Part shown: piece after piece, positions 7,350 through 14,547 of the stretch
Layout: every line of letters starts with the position of its first letter
How positions within the stretch are numbered: the stretch's first letter is position 1
Source of the DNA: Breznakibacter xylanolyticus
GTDB lineage: Bacteria > Bacteroidota > Bacteroidia > Bacteroidales > Marinilabiliaceae
NCBI RefSeq assembly: GCF_003254275.1
Contig: NZ_QKZK01000028.1
Span: 1 to 49,936 of the forward strand
Direction: 5' to 3'
DNA length: 49,936 bases
The notes under the pieces: model-generated
What the model saw: only the letters and a program-made list of their open reading frames with translations
Database searches by the model: none
What the model was told of the DNA's origin: nothing
Program-made: the position numbers and the translations under genes

Positions 7350-8159
7350 ATGAAGCAATATTTGATTCTCATCACCCTGGCCATTGTTGTGGCAACCACA
7401 GGCTGCCACACATCACAAAAAAAGGCCGAAGCCCGTTATGCCGTTGCCGACAGCTTGTTTTGCAATCATCAGTACCACACGGCCAAGCTGGAACTCGATT
7501 CCATCATCGAACTCTATCCCGAACAAATTGCCGTGACCACACGCGCCAAAGATTTGCTACATAAAATCAACATCTCCGAACAGGAGAACAACCTCCGCTT
7601 TCTCGACAGCCTTATGGTGGTGAAACGGGACTCACTGGCTCCCCTGATGCAAAACTTTGAAATCACCGATGACGGCTCGCGCAAAACCCTGGTGCACAAA
7701 CAACAAAAACGCATCAACTACTACGGACGCACCTATTTGCGACCCACGCTCGACACATTGGGCAACTTTTACCTGACAAGCTATTACTGCGGCGAAGGGA
7801 ACATTCATCACACGCACATCAAGGTGACTGCGGGCGATGCATCGATGGTTTCGGAAACCATTGAACCCGATGGCTTTTACAACCGGCAATTTGACGATGG
7901 CGGCCTTTATTGGGAAGTGGTGCAATATCGCGATGGCAAAGACAACGGCGTCATTGACCTGATTGCCCGAAATGCCGACAAAACCATTAAAGTGCAGCTC
8001 ATGGGCAAACGAAATACGGTGGTATGGATGGAAAAACCCGATAAGGAGGCCATTCGCGACGGGTACGAAATCAGTTTCCTGCTCAAAGAAATAGCCCAAC
8101 TGCAAAAAGAGAAAGAAAACGCTTACAACGAACTCAAACGGTTAGGGGCAAAAAAATAA
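7350..8159 (+). CDS. Lipoprotein of unknown function
   Basis: This 269-residue precursor has a lipoprotein signal sequence with the modified cysteine at residue 19 (VATTGC). Residues 25-75 look like a single TPR-type helix pair (ARYAVADSLFCNHQYHTAKLELDSIIELYP), followed by a heptad-containing stretch. Residues about 125-235 form a beta-rich domain (YYGRTYLRPTLDTLGNFYLTSYY, IKVTAGDASMVSETI), and the C-terminus is a coiled coil (EIAQLQKEKENAYNELKRL). I know no named family. A TAAGTTTG element at 7304-7311 could be its -7 box, though no TTG sits at the proper distance. It is convergent with the ATP-grasp gene, only 13 bp apart. Confidence 0.75.
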   Translation: MKQYLILITLAIVVATTGCHTSQKKAEARYAVADSLFCNHQYHTAKLELDSIIELYPEQIAVTTRAKDLLHKINISEQENNLRFLDSLMVVKRDSLAPLMQNFEITDDGSRKTLVHKQQKRINYYGRTYLRPTLDTLGNFYLTSYYCGEGNIHHTHIKVTAGDASMVSETIEPDGFYNRQFDDGGLYWEVVQYRDGKDNGVIDLIARNADKTIKVQLMGKRNTVVWMEKPDKEAIRDGYEISFLLKEIAQLQKEKENAYNELKRLGAKK

Positions 8160-8172
8160 CCCAACCGTGGCA

Positions 8173-9435
8173 TTACCGCAACACGAGCCACGCGCCCCAG
8201 GAGCCACCCCACGGCACCATGGGCAAAATACCCGACCGCAATTGTCCTGCTTCCAGCACAGGTGGCGACTGACGCAAATGGCTTTCGCAAAACTCACCAA
8301 AGCCGTTGCCGGCAAACTGCTCCATCTGCCAGTGGCCTTGTGCCGACGGATGCAAACGCTGGCGCAACGAAATATTGAGACGCCCCATGGTGTAGCGTAT
8401 GTTGGTTTCGATGGCAGGATGCAGATAGCAACTGCCGTCATCGGCACGGTACCACAGCGCATCAACCCCCAGCGGACCACTGTAAAGACGATGAATCGCC
8501 ATGCCTGCCAGTGCCTGCCGAAGAGCCACAGCAGCCAGTTCAACAGCCGCTCGCAAACGAGCGGCATCATCGCGACGCATCACCTCATCGGGCCATGCGG
8601 CCAACAAACATCCGGTGAAGCGCCCCTTGTCGTTGGTATTGAAAAAGTTGTGCCCTACATATTCGACTTCACCCCCGGGGTGAATCTCGAAATGAAAGGA
8701 GAGGTCAATCTCGTTGTTCAAGAATGGTTCGGCCGTGAGAAAGCCCTGCTGACGAACAGATCCTTCCACCCATCGCATATCCGGCAGACGACCCGCGGGC
8801 ACATCGCACATCATCAGGCCGCGCCCCGAAGCACTCCAGGGTGCCTTAAAAATCACCCTGCCGGAGAACCCCTCCAGAACATCATGCGCCTGCGACACCG
8901 AACGAATGATTCGCGTGGACATAGGCAATTGCACCGGCGAACCCTCAGGCACCAAAGGCCTCAAAACATCGGCCAGGGCAATGGCCGTGAGCCGACTCAT
9001 GAGCTCCCGATGAGCCGGTTGCCATAAGGCGACCGGCAATGCCCGAAACGAGGCATCGCACAGCCTCATCACATCGGCATAAGCATGGTGCGTGGCACGG
9101 CTCCAGCCCCACGGCACAAAGCGACGCAAAGACTCCTGACCGCCGAGCACCTCACCAAGCGTCACAAAGCGTGGCAAAGAAATGCCGCATTGCGTCATCA
9201 AATCGAGAAAAGGGACATCGACAGTCGCCGGCACACACACCATGTCATCGCAACGGGCAAGCCACATGGGCAGGGTGGCTGTATCGGTCTCGAACAGCAA
9301 CAATCCCCGTGCGGGGGTATAACTAATGGAATTGTTGCCCACAGCAATGTCGCAAGTGGGGTTGAAGAGATATAAGTCGGGGGATTGCAAGCAAAAAGGG
9401 ATTAAAGCGTGGCACAATGCCTGCAAAAATAACAT
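8173..9435 (-). CDS. ATP-grasp-like protein of unknown substrate
   Basis: This 420-residue protein has an N-terminal segment LYLFNPTCDIAVGN...YTPARG that I recall as the signature of a Bacteroidetes conserved hypothetical family. The C-terminal half reads as an ATP-grasp fold: a lysine strand and glycine loop (VIFKAPWSASGRGLMM, about 194-209), an adenine-hinge-like segment (TAEPFLNNEIDLSFHFEI) and the metal/phosphate end (LHPAIETNIRYTMG). Such enzymes join a carboxylate to an amine or thiol using ATP; the substrate is unknown. Codons are GC-rich. The start is uncertain: a TATTTTTG promoter-like box lies in the first codons, and the conserved part begins only at about residue 20, so a TTG start near 9384 is possible. 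Confidence 0.7.
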   Translation of the reverse strand: MLFLQALCHALIPFCLQSPDLYLFNPTCDIAVGNNSISYTPARGLLLFETDTATLPMWLARCDDMVCVPATVDVPFLDLMTQCGISLPRFVTLGEVLGGQESLRRFVPWGWSRATHHAYADVMRLCDASFRALPVALWQPAHRELMSRLTAIALADVLRPLVPEGSPVQLPMSTRIIRSVSQAHDVLEGFSGRVIFKAPWSASGRGLMMCDVPAGRLPDMRWVEGSVRQQGFLTAEPFLNNEIDLSFHFEIHPGGEVEYVGHNFFNTNDKGRFTGCLLAAWPDEVMRRDDAARLRAAVELAAVALRQALAGMAIHRLYSGPLGVDALWYRADDGSCYLHPAIETNIRYTMGRLNISLRQRLHPSAQGHWQMEQFAGNGFGEFCESHLRQSPPVLEAGQLRSGILPMVPWGGSWGAWLVLR

Positions 9436-9461
9436 CGCCGCCAGTTAATGCCGACGGCGAT
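9434..9461 (-). terminator. Hairpin between hsp20 and the ATP-grasp gene
   Basis: ATCGCCG (9455-9461 on the minus strand) pairs with CGGCGAT (9434-9440) and is followed by GTTATTTTT. It sits just after the hsp20 stop codon and overlaps the annotated ATG of the ATP-grasp gene. It could be the hsp20 terminator or a hairpin hiding that start codon. Confidence 0.45.
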
Positions 9462-9473
9462 GGTTAAAAAAGG

Positions 9474-9926
9474 TCATTTAATTTCGATGACTTTGGCAGG
9501 ACGAGGCTTGGCCTCTTCGCGTTTGGGAAGGGTAATGTGCAGAATGCCGTTATCGTATTTGGCCACAATTTTTTCGGCATCTACCAACCGTTCGGGCAGT
9601 GTGAAACTCCGTTGGAACGACTGATAGCTGAACTCGTGCTTGGTGTAACGGCCTTTTTTCTCGAGGGTGTGTTCGCTTTTGCGTTCCGAAGAGATGGTGA
9701 GCGTGTCCTGGTCGAGGTTGACCTTAAAGTCATCCTTTTGCATGCCGGGAGCGGCTACTTCAATGACGAACTCATTCTCGTTTTCCATCACGTTCACGGC
9801 CGGAACCGTGGTGTTGGTATCCGAGAAGTTCCAGTTCATCCAGTCCATCAAATCCCTGTTCATCCAGTTATCGAACAATGAAGGGAAAGAGGGAACTCTG
9901 CTTTCGTGACGTTTTAACAGTGTCAT
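9474..9926 (-). CDS. Small heat-shock protein, Hsp20/alpha-crystallin family
   Basis: This is a 150-residue ATP-independent chaperone. The alpha-crystallin domain covers about residues 37-135: NVMENENEFVIEVAAPGMQKDDFKVNLDQDTLTISSE, an ERSFTLP-equivalent (QRSFTLPERLV), and the closing GILHITLPKRE. The C-terminal AKVIEIK carries the I-x-I anchor motif used for oligomer assembly. I place the start at 9926 (MTLLKRHE) rather than at the in-frame ATG at 9941, because GGAGG at 9935-9939 lies exactly 8 nt upstream of it and the longer form would begin inside that ribosome-binding site. A sigma-54-like promoter lies 43 bp upstream. Confidence 0.93.
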   Translation of the reverse strand: MTLLKRHESRVPSFPSLFDNWMNRDLMDWMNWNFSDTNTTVPAVNVMENENEFVIEVAAPGMQKDDFKVNLDQDTLTISSERKSEHTLEKKGRYTKHEFSYQSFQRSFTLPERLVDAEKIVAKYDNGILHITLPKREEAKPRPAKVIEIK

Positions 9927-9934
9927 GGCTTTGT

Positions 9935-9939
9935 CCTCC
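9935..9939 (-). promoter_or_regulatory. Shine-Dalgarno site that fixes the hsp20 start
   Basis: GGAGG on the minus strand, 8 nt before the ATG at 9926. Strong Shine-Dalgarno sites are uncommon in Bacteroidetes, which makes this one informative about the start choice. Confidence 0.8.
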
Positions 9940-9968
9940 ATTTATAAGTGAAACATTTACCCAAAACC

Positions 9969-9985
9969 TACAACAGACGTGCCAA
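9969..9985 (-). promoter_or_regulatory. Sigma-54-type promoter of hsp20
   Basis: On the minus strand TTGGCACGTCTGTTGTA matches the RpoN consensus TTGGCACRNNNNTTGCW at every fixed position except C to T at -12. The GG and the -12 element have the correct 10-nt gap. Predicted transcription starts near 9957, giving a leader of about 30 nt that includes the GGAGG site. Confidence 0.6.
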
Positions 9986-9990
9986 CCCTG

Positions 9991-10016
9991 ATAATGAACC
10001 TTTTAACTGACATTAT
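9991..10016. promoter_or_regulatory. Dyad upstream of the sigma-54-like promoter
   Basis: ATAATG (9991-9996) and CATTAT (10011-10016) form a perfect 6-bp dyad with a 14-nt spacer, directly upstream of the -24 element. It may bind a regulator; RpoN activator sites are usually farther away. Confidence 0.25.
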
Positions 10017-10091
10017 TACATCAAAAAGGACATCGCGTCACCTCAAAATGACAACCTCAACAAAACCATGGGTTGCCAAACTGAAAAGTTG

Positions 10092-10304
10092 TCACCCCCC
10101 TGCCCGACCGGCATCGTCATCAAGGGCAGGACGCCCGCGCATGGGTTTTCCCACGGGGCGAACCTCGATGAGCTTGCGACACGTGGGGCACTCGTATATT
10201 TCGCACCCGGTGCAACTGAAACAGTTGGAACAGTATTTTTCAAGGTCGTCTTTCGAGAAACGGGAGTGGCAATGGGGGCACTCAAGTACAGGAGCTGTTT
10301 TCAT
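10092..10304 (-). CDS. Small four-CxxC zinc-ribbon protein
   Basis: This 70-residue protein is built from four CxxC pairs: CPHC at about 9-12, CSNC at 25-28, CTGC at 31-34 and CPTC at 39-42. It should bind two zinc ions as a double zinc ribbon. The tail is basic and then flexible (KPMRGRPALDDD). I know of no named function; such ribbons bind nucleic acid or protein partners. A full consensus promoter lies just upstream (10333-10364), which supports this being a real, separately transcribed gene. It lies between hsp20 and a gene-poor stretch on the same strand as hsp20, whose sigma-54-like promoter lies between them. Confidence 0.75.
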   Translation of the reverse strand: MKTAPVLECPHCHSRFSKDDLEKYCSNCFSCTGCEIYECPTCRKLIEVRPVGKPMRGRPALDDDAGRAGG

Positions 10305-10332
10305 AACATCAAAGGTGTCAAAACGAATGACA

Positions 10333-10364
10333 CAAAGATAACATCATCAGCCAGAGTTTTCAAT
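10333..10364 (-). promoter_or_regulatory. Bacteroidetes sigma-A type promoter of the zinc-ribbon gene
   Basis: On the minus strand TTG (10361-10363, in ATTG), 20 nt, then TATCTTTG (10340-10333). This fits the TTG-N19/20-TAnnTTTG form. Transcription should begin about 20-25 nt before the ATG at 10304. Confidence 0.7.
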
Positions 10365-10515
10365 AAACACAGAGACGCCGAGGCACGGAGGATTATGAAC
10401 GTTATGACGTACATTTGAGATACGATTATACCTGTTTTCAAATAAAAAAGGGGCTCTATTTCGAACCCTATTGATAAACAATATATGGCAGCACGAAATC
10501 AAGCAAGGTAACTAA

Positions 10516-10645
10516 GCCGCCTTCGGAAAATGGCGTTAAGAAAATCATAGGCCTGAACGTTAAAAAAGATGCGCTGTTTGAGCTTGCGAGTTCGCAGATT
10601 TTAGCGAAGGCCTATGATTTTTAGCCATTTTACGTCAGCGGCGGC
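10516..10645. repeat. Nested inverted-repeat element of about 130 bp
   Basis: Three pairs of arms nest around one centre: GCCGCC/GGCGGC at the outside, AAAATGGC (10527-10534)/GCCATTTT (10624-10631), and AAAATCATAGGCC (10541-10553)/GGCCTATGATTTT (10609-10621). The middle holds GCGCTGTTTGAGCTTGCGAG and similar. It lacks a reading frame. I recall near-identical text from other Bacteroidetes intergenic regions, where it gives rise to spurious ORFs, so it is probably a dispersed non-coding repeat. Confidence 0.65.
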
Positions 10646-10824
10646 CTTTTTTGCTTACTTTTTGGGGCTGTAGCCAATTCAGCGGAGCTCAGCGACGCTT
10701 AATCATGAGGGCAAATGAAAACAAACCCTTTCCGAATAAAAAGTAAGAGCCCGCCCGGCTCGAGGACACGAAAAAATGGTTTGTGTGAATTGAGACTTAT
10801 GATTACCCACACAAATCAGAATAG

Positions 10825-10989
10825 AGCCATGTATTTGAAAACCTTAAACTCTATTCGAGAATCAACATTAAATATCCAACCATCGAAACACACCCCTATT
10901 CGACTCAATACTACTACGAAGGAGACGACTTCATTAACGAAATTAGTAAAGAAAGCATCGAAATTACGCCCCTGCCCGTCATCATGTAA
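10825..10989 (+). pseudogene. Orphan coding-like fragment, no start codon
   Basis: In this frame 54 codons are open between a TAG at 10822 and a TAA at 10987. The translation has the composition of a real protein (FENLKLYSRINIKYPTIETH, then YYYEGDDFINEISKESIEI) but there is no ATG, GTG or TTG near its beginning. It may be the remnant of a decayed gene. I cannot name the parent family. Confidence 0.3.
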
Positions 10990-11096
10990 ATAAATACAAA
11001 GCAAGCTCACGGCATCAACCATCCCAACAAATCGCAACCATCCGACTGCGGAATCATCCATTTGGTTAAATTTGATGACTGCGAAAACTCCCCAAA

Positions 11097-12584
11097 ATGT
11101 CATCACGTAGCCTCTCTGCTTATCTGCTCTTTATTGGGATGTGCATTTATTGCGAAGCCCTGGCTCAGGACACCCTCCTGACCGCCCCCGTGCAGCTTCA
11201 TCTCGAGAACATTCCCCTGCGTCAGGCCATCGACACGCTGAGCAAACAGGTAAATACCGGCTTTGCTTACGATGCGGGGTCGCTGCCCCTCGACTCACTG
11301 GTGCGCATCGACGCCCGGGAGACACCCCTGCGGCAGTTGCTTTACCAATTGTTGGCAGCGCACGATGTGGACGTGAGCCTGTTCATGGATCAGATCGTGA
11401 TCAGTCGCAGCACAAGACACCAGCCTTTGCAAGAGGAGCAGGTGCGCATCCGGGGCATGGTGACCGATGCCGACAGTGGCGAGCCCCTCCCCTACGTCAA
11501 CATCAGCATCGTGGGCGAACCGGTGGGCAGCACCACCAATGCCGAGGGTCAGTACGAGTTTCGGCTCCCTGCCCGCTACCGGGGGCGTCCGCTTACCTTT
11601 TCGAGCATCGGGTATGCGTCGGCTCACCTGGCGGTTCCCCTGGCCGACACGCTGGCCGACCTGCGCCTGAGCACCACCGACATCCGTTTGCCCGAGGTGA
11701 AGGTGATGGCCATTCCGGCACGGGTCATCATCAACCGGATGCTGGCCAACCGACACCGCAACTACCTGCAATCGGATGTGCTGCTGGAGGCATTTCTCAG
11801 GGAGACCATTCGGCAGGACTCGCAGTACGTGGAGGTATCGGAGGCGGTCATCGACATTCTGAAACCGGCCTACACCAACAACTACCAGTTTGAGAAGGTG
11901 CGGTTTGTAAAGGGACGCAAAAGCAGCACCGTGGCACAGATGAACCTGGTGAAGTTTCGGTTGCAGGGGGGACCGTACTACTTTTCGCGCATGGATGTGG
12001 CTCGTTACCTCGACTTTTTCCCCGACAAGGATGCCCCCGAGGTGTACCAATACGCGTTTGCCGGATATGATTATCAGCATGGCCGCACGCTTTACAAAAT
12101 CGCCTTCAAGCCCATTGACGACAATGGCGAGCTGCTATACGAGGGCGAGCTGGCCATTGATGGGGAGAGTTATGCCCTGGTGTCGGTCGATTTTCGCATG
12201 ACACGCCCCACGCTGCGCCAAAGCCGCAAGTACCTCATCCGCAAGGACACGCGCCAGGCCAAGGCCACGCCCTTTTTTGCCATCTACCACATCGACTATC
12301 GCCCCTTTCACGACCGCTGGGTGCTCAACCGCATTAAGGGCGAAATAAAAGTGCGCATCCGCGACCGCCAACAACGTCTCACCTCCCACTTTGAAGCCGT
12401 GACCGAGATGGTGGTCACCGACTTTCGCCCCGCCGACGGGCAACGACTCAAATATGCCGAGACCTTTAAACCCGACTATGTGCTGTCGGAGAAAATTGAT
12501 GCCTTTGATGCCAGATTTTGGGACAACTACAATGTGATTCAGCCCGACGAAGATTTGGAGAAGGCGATGAAAAAGAGGTTTTAG
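11097..12584 (+). CDS. STN and carboxypeptidase-regulatory domain outer-membrane-associated protein
   Basis: This 495-residue exported protein has a signal peptide (cleaved after ALA, residue about 23), then an STN/secretin-like domain (about 30-100: LENIPLRQAIDTLSKQVNTGFAYD) and a carboxypeptidase-regulatory-like beta sandwich (about 118-190: VRIRGMVTDADSGEPLPYVN...FSSIGYASA). The remaining 300 residues form a beta-rich domain without the TonB plug/barrel motifs, ending at KKRF. This STN-CarboxypepD_reg layout is common in Bacteroidetes as stand-alone proteins of unknown role related to TonB-dependent receptors by their N-terminus. GC-rich codons set it apart from its left flank. A 16-bp tandem repeat follows its stop. 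Confidence 0.82.
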   Translation: MSSRSLSAYLLFIGMCIYCEALAQDTLLTAPVQLHLENIPLRQAIDTLSKQVNTGFAYDAGSLPLDSLVRIDARETPLRQLLYQLLAAHDVDVSLFMDQIVISRSTRHQPLQEEQVRIRGMVTDADSGEPLPYVNISIVGEPVGSTTNAEGQYEFRLPARYRGRPLTFSSIGYASAHLAVPLADTLADLRLSTTDIRLPEVKVMAIPARVIINRMLANRHRNYLQSDVLLEAFLRETIRQDSQYVEVSEAVIDILKPAYTNNYQFEKVRFVKGRKSSTVAQMNLVKFRLQGGPYYFSRMDVARYLDFFPDKDAPEVYQYAFAGYDYQHGRTLYKIAFKPIDDNGELLYEGELAIDGESYALVSVDFRMTRPTLRQSRKYLIRKDTRQAKATPFFAIYHIDYRPFHDRWVLNRIKGEIKVRIRDRQQRLTSHFEAVTEMVVTDFRPADGQRLKYAETFKPDYVLSEKIDAFDARFWDNYNVIQPDEDLEKAMKKRF

Positions 12585-12616
12585 GAGAAGTGGAGGGGTG
12601 GAGAAGTGGAGGGGCT
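12585..12616. repeat. 16-bp tandem duplication
   Basis: GAGAAGTGGAGGGGTG (12585-12600) is followed directly by GAGAAGTGGAGGGGCT (12601-12616). It lies immediately after the TAG stop of the preceding gene. Confidence 0.7.
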
Positions 12617-12714
12617 GTGAAGAGGGGAGTGCATTTTTACAGCCGGGTCGCATCATGATACAAGGCGTGAACCATTGGCCCGACCCGTTGTTACATCATC
12701 AAACATTTTTAGCG

Positions 12715-13392
12715 ATGACATCATCCGTAGGGACACCCTATGCCCTTTTCCCGCATCGCGTGCTGGCCATTGAGGCCGTGGCACCGCAGGTGTACGTGCT
12801 TGACCTCGAAAAACGATTTCACTTTTTGCCCGGACAGGTGGTGGCCGTGGCGCTTCCGGACGATGCACACAAGCCACGCCTTTACAGCGTGGCGGGAAGC
12901 CCCCGCGAGACCCGACTGCGCATCCTCTTTGACGTGAAGGCCGATGGATGGCTCACCCCCCGCCTGGCAAGACTCAAACCCGGCGACCACGTGCAGGTGT
13001 CCGAGCCCTTTGGCAAATTCATTGGCGACGATGCGCCGGCATGGTGGATAGCTACCGGCACCGGCGTGGCGCCCTTCGTAAGCATGACCGAAGCGGGGCT
13101 GGCACACAACAAAACACTCATTCACGGGGCGCGCACCCTCAACAAGTTTTATTTCGCCTCCCTGTTTGAGCAGCATTTGGGCGATCGCTACCACCGCTTT
13201 TGCACCACCGCTCAGGCGCCCCACGTGGCACACGGCAGGCTCACCCACTGGCTCGAGTCGCATCCCCATCTGCCCTTGGAGATAAAATACTATCTTTGCG
13301 GCCATGCCGACATGGTGGTAGAAGTGCGCCGCATTTTGGTGGAACAAAAGGGCATTCCCTACCACAACGTGCTGGCCGAAATCTATTTTTAA
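12715..13392 (+). CDS. Ferredoxin/flavodoxin-NADP+ reductase-like flavoprotein
   Basis: This 225-residue protein has the two domains of the ferredoxin-NADP reductase superfamily. The FAD domain (about 1-95) carries FLPGQVVAVALP and the flavin motif RLYSVAGSP (the R-x-Y-S signature). The NAD(P) domain (about 100-225) carries the nucleotide loop ATGTGVAPFVSM, HGARTLNKFYF and YYLCGHADMV, and ends in the aromatic EIYF. It has no iron-sulfur domain, so it should pass electrons between NAD(P)H and a separate small carrier. I chose the ATG at 12715; the frame extends upstream to 12598 but that part is not conserved-looking. It ends 9 bp before rlmN and is probably co-transcribed with it. Confidence 0.85.
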   Translation: MTSSVGTPYALFPHRVLAIEAVAPQVYVLDLEKRFHFLPGQVVAVALPDDAHKPRLYSVAGSPRETRLRILFDVKADGWLTPRLARLKPGDHVQVSEPFGKFIGDDAPAWWIATGTGVAPFVSMTEAGLAHNKTLIHGARTLNKFYFASLFEQHLGDRYHRFCTTAQAPHVAHGRLTHWLESHPHLPLEIKYYLCGHADMVVEVRRILVEQKGIPYHNVLAEIYF

Positions 13393-13401
13393 CAACTCCC
13401 G

Positions 13402-14451
13402 ATGACTGAAAAAGAAAGCCTGCTGGGCAAAACGCTCACCGAGCTGCAACAAATGGTAAAAGTGATGGGCCTGCCGGGCTTCACCGCCAAGCAAATTGCC
13501 GAATGGCTGTACGCCAAACGGGTCACCAACTTTGAGCAGATGACCAACCTGTCGAAAAATGCCCGGCAACAACTCACGGAACGTTACCAGGTGGGACGCC
13601 TGGCGCCGATGAAGGTGCAGGAATCCGTGGACGGCACCAAAAAATACCTCTTCGCCACGCAGCACGCCCAATACATTGAAGCAGCCTACATGCCCGAGGA
13701 CGACCGGGCCACACTGTGCGTGTCGTCGCAGGTGGGATGCAAAATGGGCTGCCTGTTTTGCATGACGGGCAAACAGGGTTTTCAGGCACAGCTGTCGGCG
13801 GGTGAAATCATCAACCAGGTCTTTAGTTTGCCCGAGTTCGATCGGCTCACCAACATTGTGTACATGGGCATGGGCGAACCCATGGACAACATCGACCAGG
13901 TGCTCAAAAGCCTCGAGATACTCACCGCCCCGTGGGGCTTGGCGTGGAGCCCCCGCCGCATCAACGTCTCGACCATTGGCGTGGCGCCGGCCATGCAACG
14001 TTTCATCAACGAGAGCGAAGCCCATCTGGCCATCAGCCTCCACTCGCCTTTCAACGAAGAGCGCAAAAACCTCATGCCCATCGAAAACGTGTATCCCATC
14101 GAAGAAGTGGTGGAGATGCTCAAAGAGACCGACTGGAGCAAACAGCGCCGCGTATCGTTTGAGTACATCATGTTTAAAGATGTGAACGACACCCCCGCCC
14201 ACGTCAAGGGTCTTACCAAACTGCTCAACGGCATCAAGTGCCGCATCAACCTCATCAAGTTCCACGCCATCCCCAACACGCCCCTCGAGGGGTCATCCAC
14301 AGAACAGATGACCCGCTTTCGCGACGAACTCACCAAAAAAGGCATCACCACCACCATCCGCCGAAGCCGTGGCGAAGACATCTATGCCGCCTGTGGGTTG
14401 CTCTCGACCAAGGAGTTGGTGAAGAAGGAGAAAAGGGAGGAGGATTTTTAA
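13402..14451 (+). CDS. rlmN: 23S rRNA (adenine-2503-C2)/tRNA (adenine-37-C2) methyltransferase
   Basis: This 349-residue radical-SAM enzyme methylates A2503 of 23S rRNA and A37 of some tRNAs. The [4Fe-4S] cluster ligands are C113, C117 and C120 in CKMGCLFC. The glycine-rich SAM segment is YMGMGEPMDN, and the resolving cysteine that carries the methyl intermediate is C331 in SRGEDIYAACGLL. The N-terminal accessory domain (about 1-90: FTAKQIAEWLYAKRVTNFEQMTNLSK) is present. Length and all key residues are normal. The last residues are lysine/glutamate-rich. It follows the flavoprotein gene by 9 bp; a possible electron supply for the radical-SAM cluster is an inference only. Confidence 0.96.
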   Translation: MTEKESLLGKTLTELQQMVKVMGLPGFTAKQIAEWLYAKRVTNFEQMTNLSKNARQQLTERYQVGRLAPMKVQESVDGTKKYLFATQHAQYIEAAYMPEDDRATLCVSSQVGCKMGCLFCMTGKQGFQAQLSAGEIINQVFSLPEFDRLTNIVYMGMGEPMDNIDQVLKSLEILTAPWGLAWSPRRINVSTIGVAPAMQRFINESEAHLAISLHSPFNEERKNLMPIENVYPIEEVVEMLKETDWSKQRRVSFEYIMFKDVNDTPAHVKGLTKLLNGIKCRINLIKFHAIPNTPLEGSSTEQMTRFRDELTKKGITTTIRRSRGEDIYAACGLLSTKELVKKEKREEDF

Positions 14452-14461
14452 ATAACCCACT

Positions 14462-14496
14462 TAAACCTTCGAGGTTTTGAAAATCTCGAAGGTTTA
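14462..14496. repeat. 35-nt palindrome, left copy
   Basis: TAAACCTTCGAG (14462-14473) pairs with CTCGAAGGTTTA (14485-14496), with further A-T pairs towards the centre. It is nearly identical to the copy at 15702-15736 and lies right after rlmN, where it could act as a terminator. Confidence 0.8.
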
Positions 14497-14547
14497 GTCC
14501 GGGTATCCACAAAATCCCGTAAATTGCGTCACCAAACGGACGGAATT

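Larger units (their letters stand above)
10305..11096. other. Gene-poor region
   Basis: About 790 bp without a convincing complete gene. It contains the promoter of the zinc-ribbon gene, a short CACAGAGACGCCGAGGCACGG low-complexity repeat near 10368-10389, the nested inverted repeat at 10516-10645, and an orphan coding-like fragment at 10825-10989. A TAAATTTG box at 11067-11074 may belong to the promoter of the next gene. Confidence 0.6.

Noticed and set aside
8167-9027. 286-codon plus-strand frame opposite the ATP-grasp gene
   Set aside because: Arg/His/Pro-rich translation with no motif, fully inside the better-supported minus-strand gene.
10715-10993. 92-codon frame in the gene-poor region
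   Set aside because: The translation (Thr/Lys/Asn-rich, no motif) looks random, and the alternative phase at 10825-10989 reads better as protein.
12721-14265. 514-codon open frame antisense to the flavoprotein and rlmN genes
   Set aside because: It spans two well-supported genes on the other strand, has a His/Phe-rich composition and no known domain. A codon-bias shadow.
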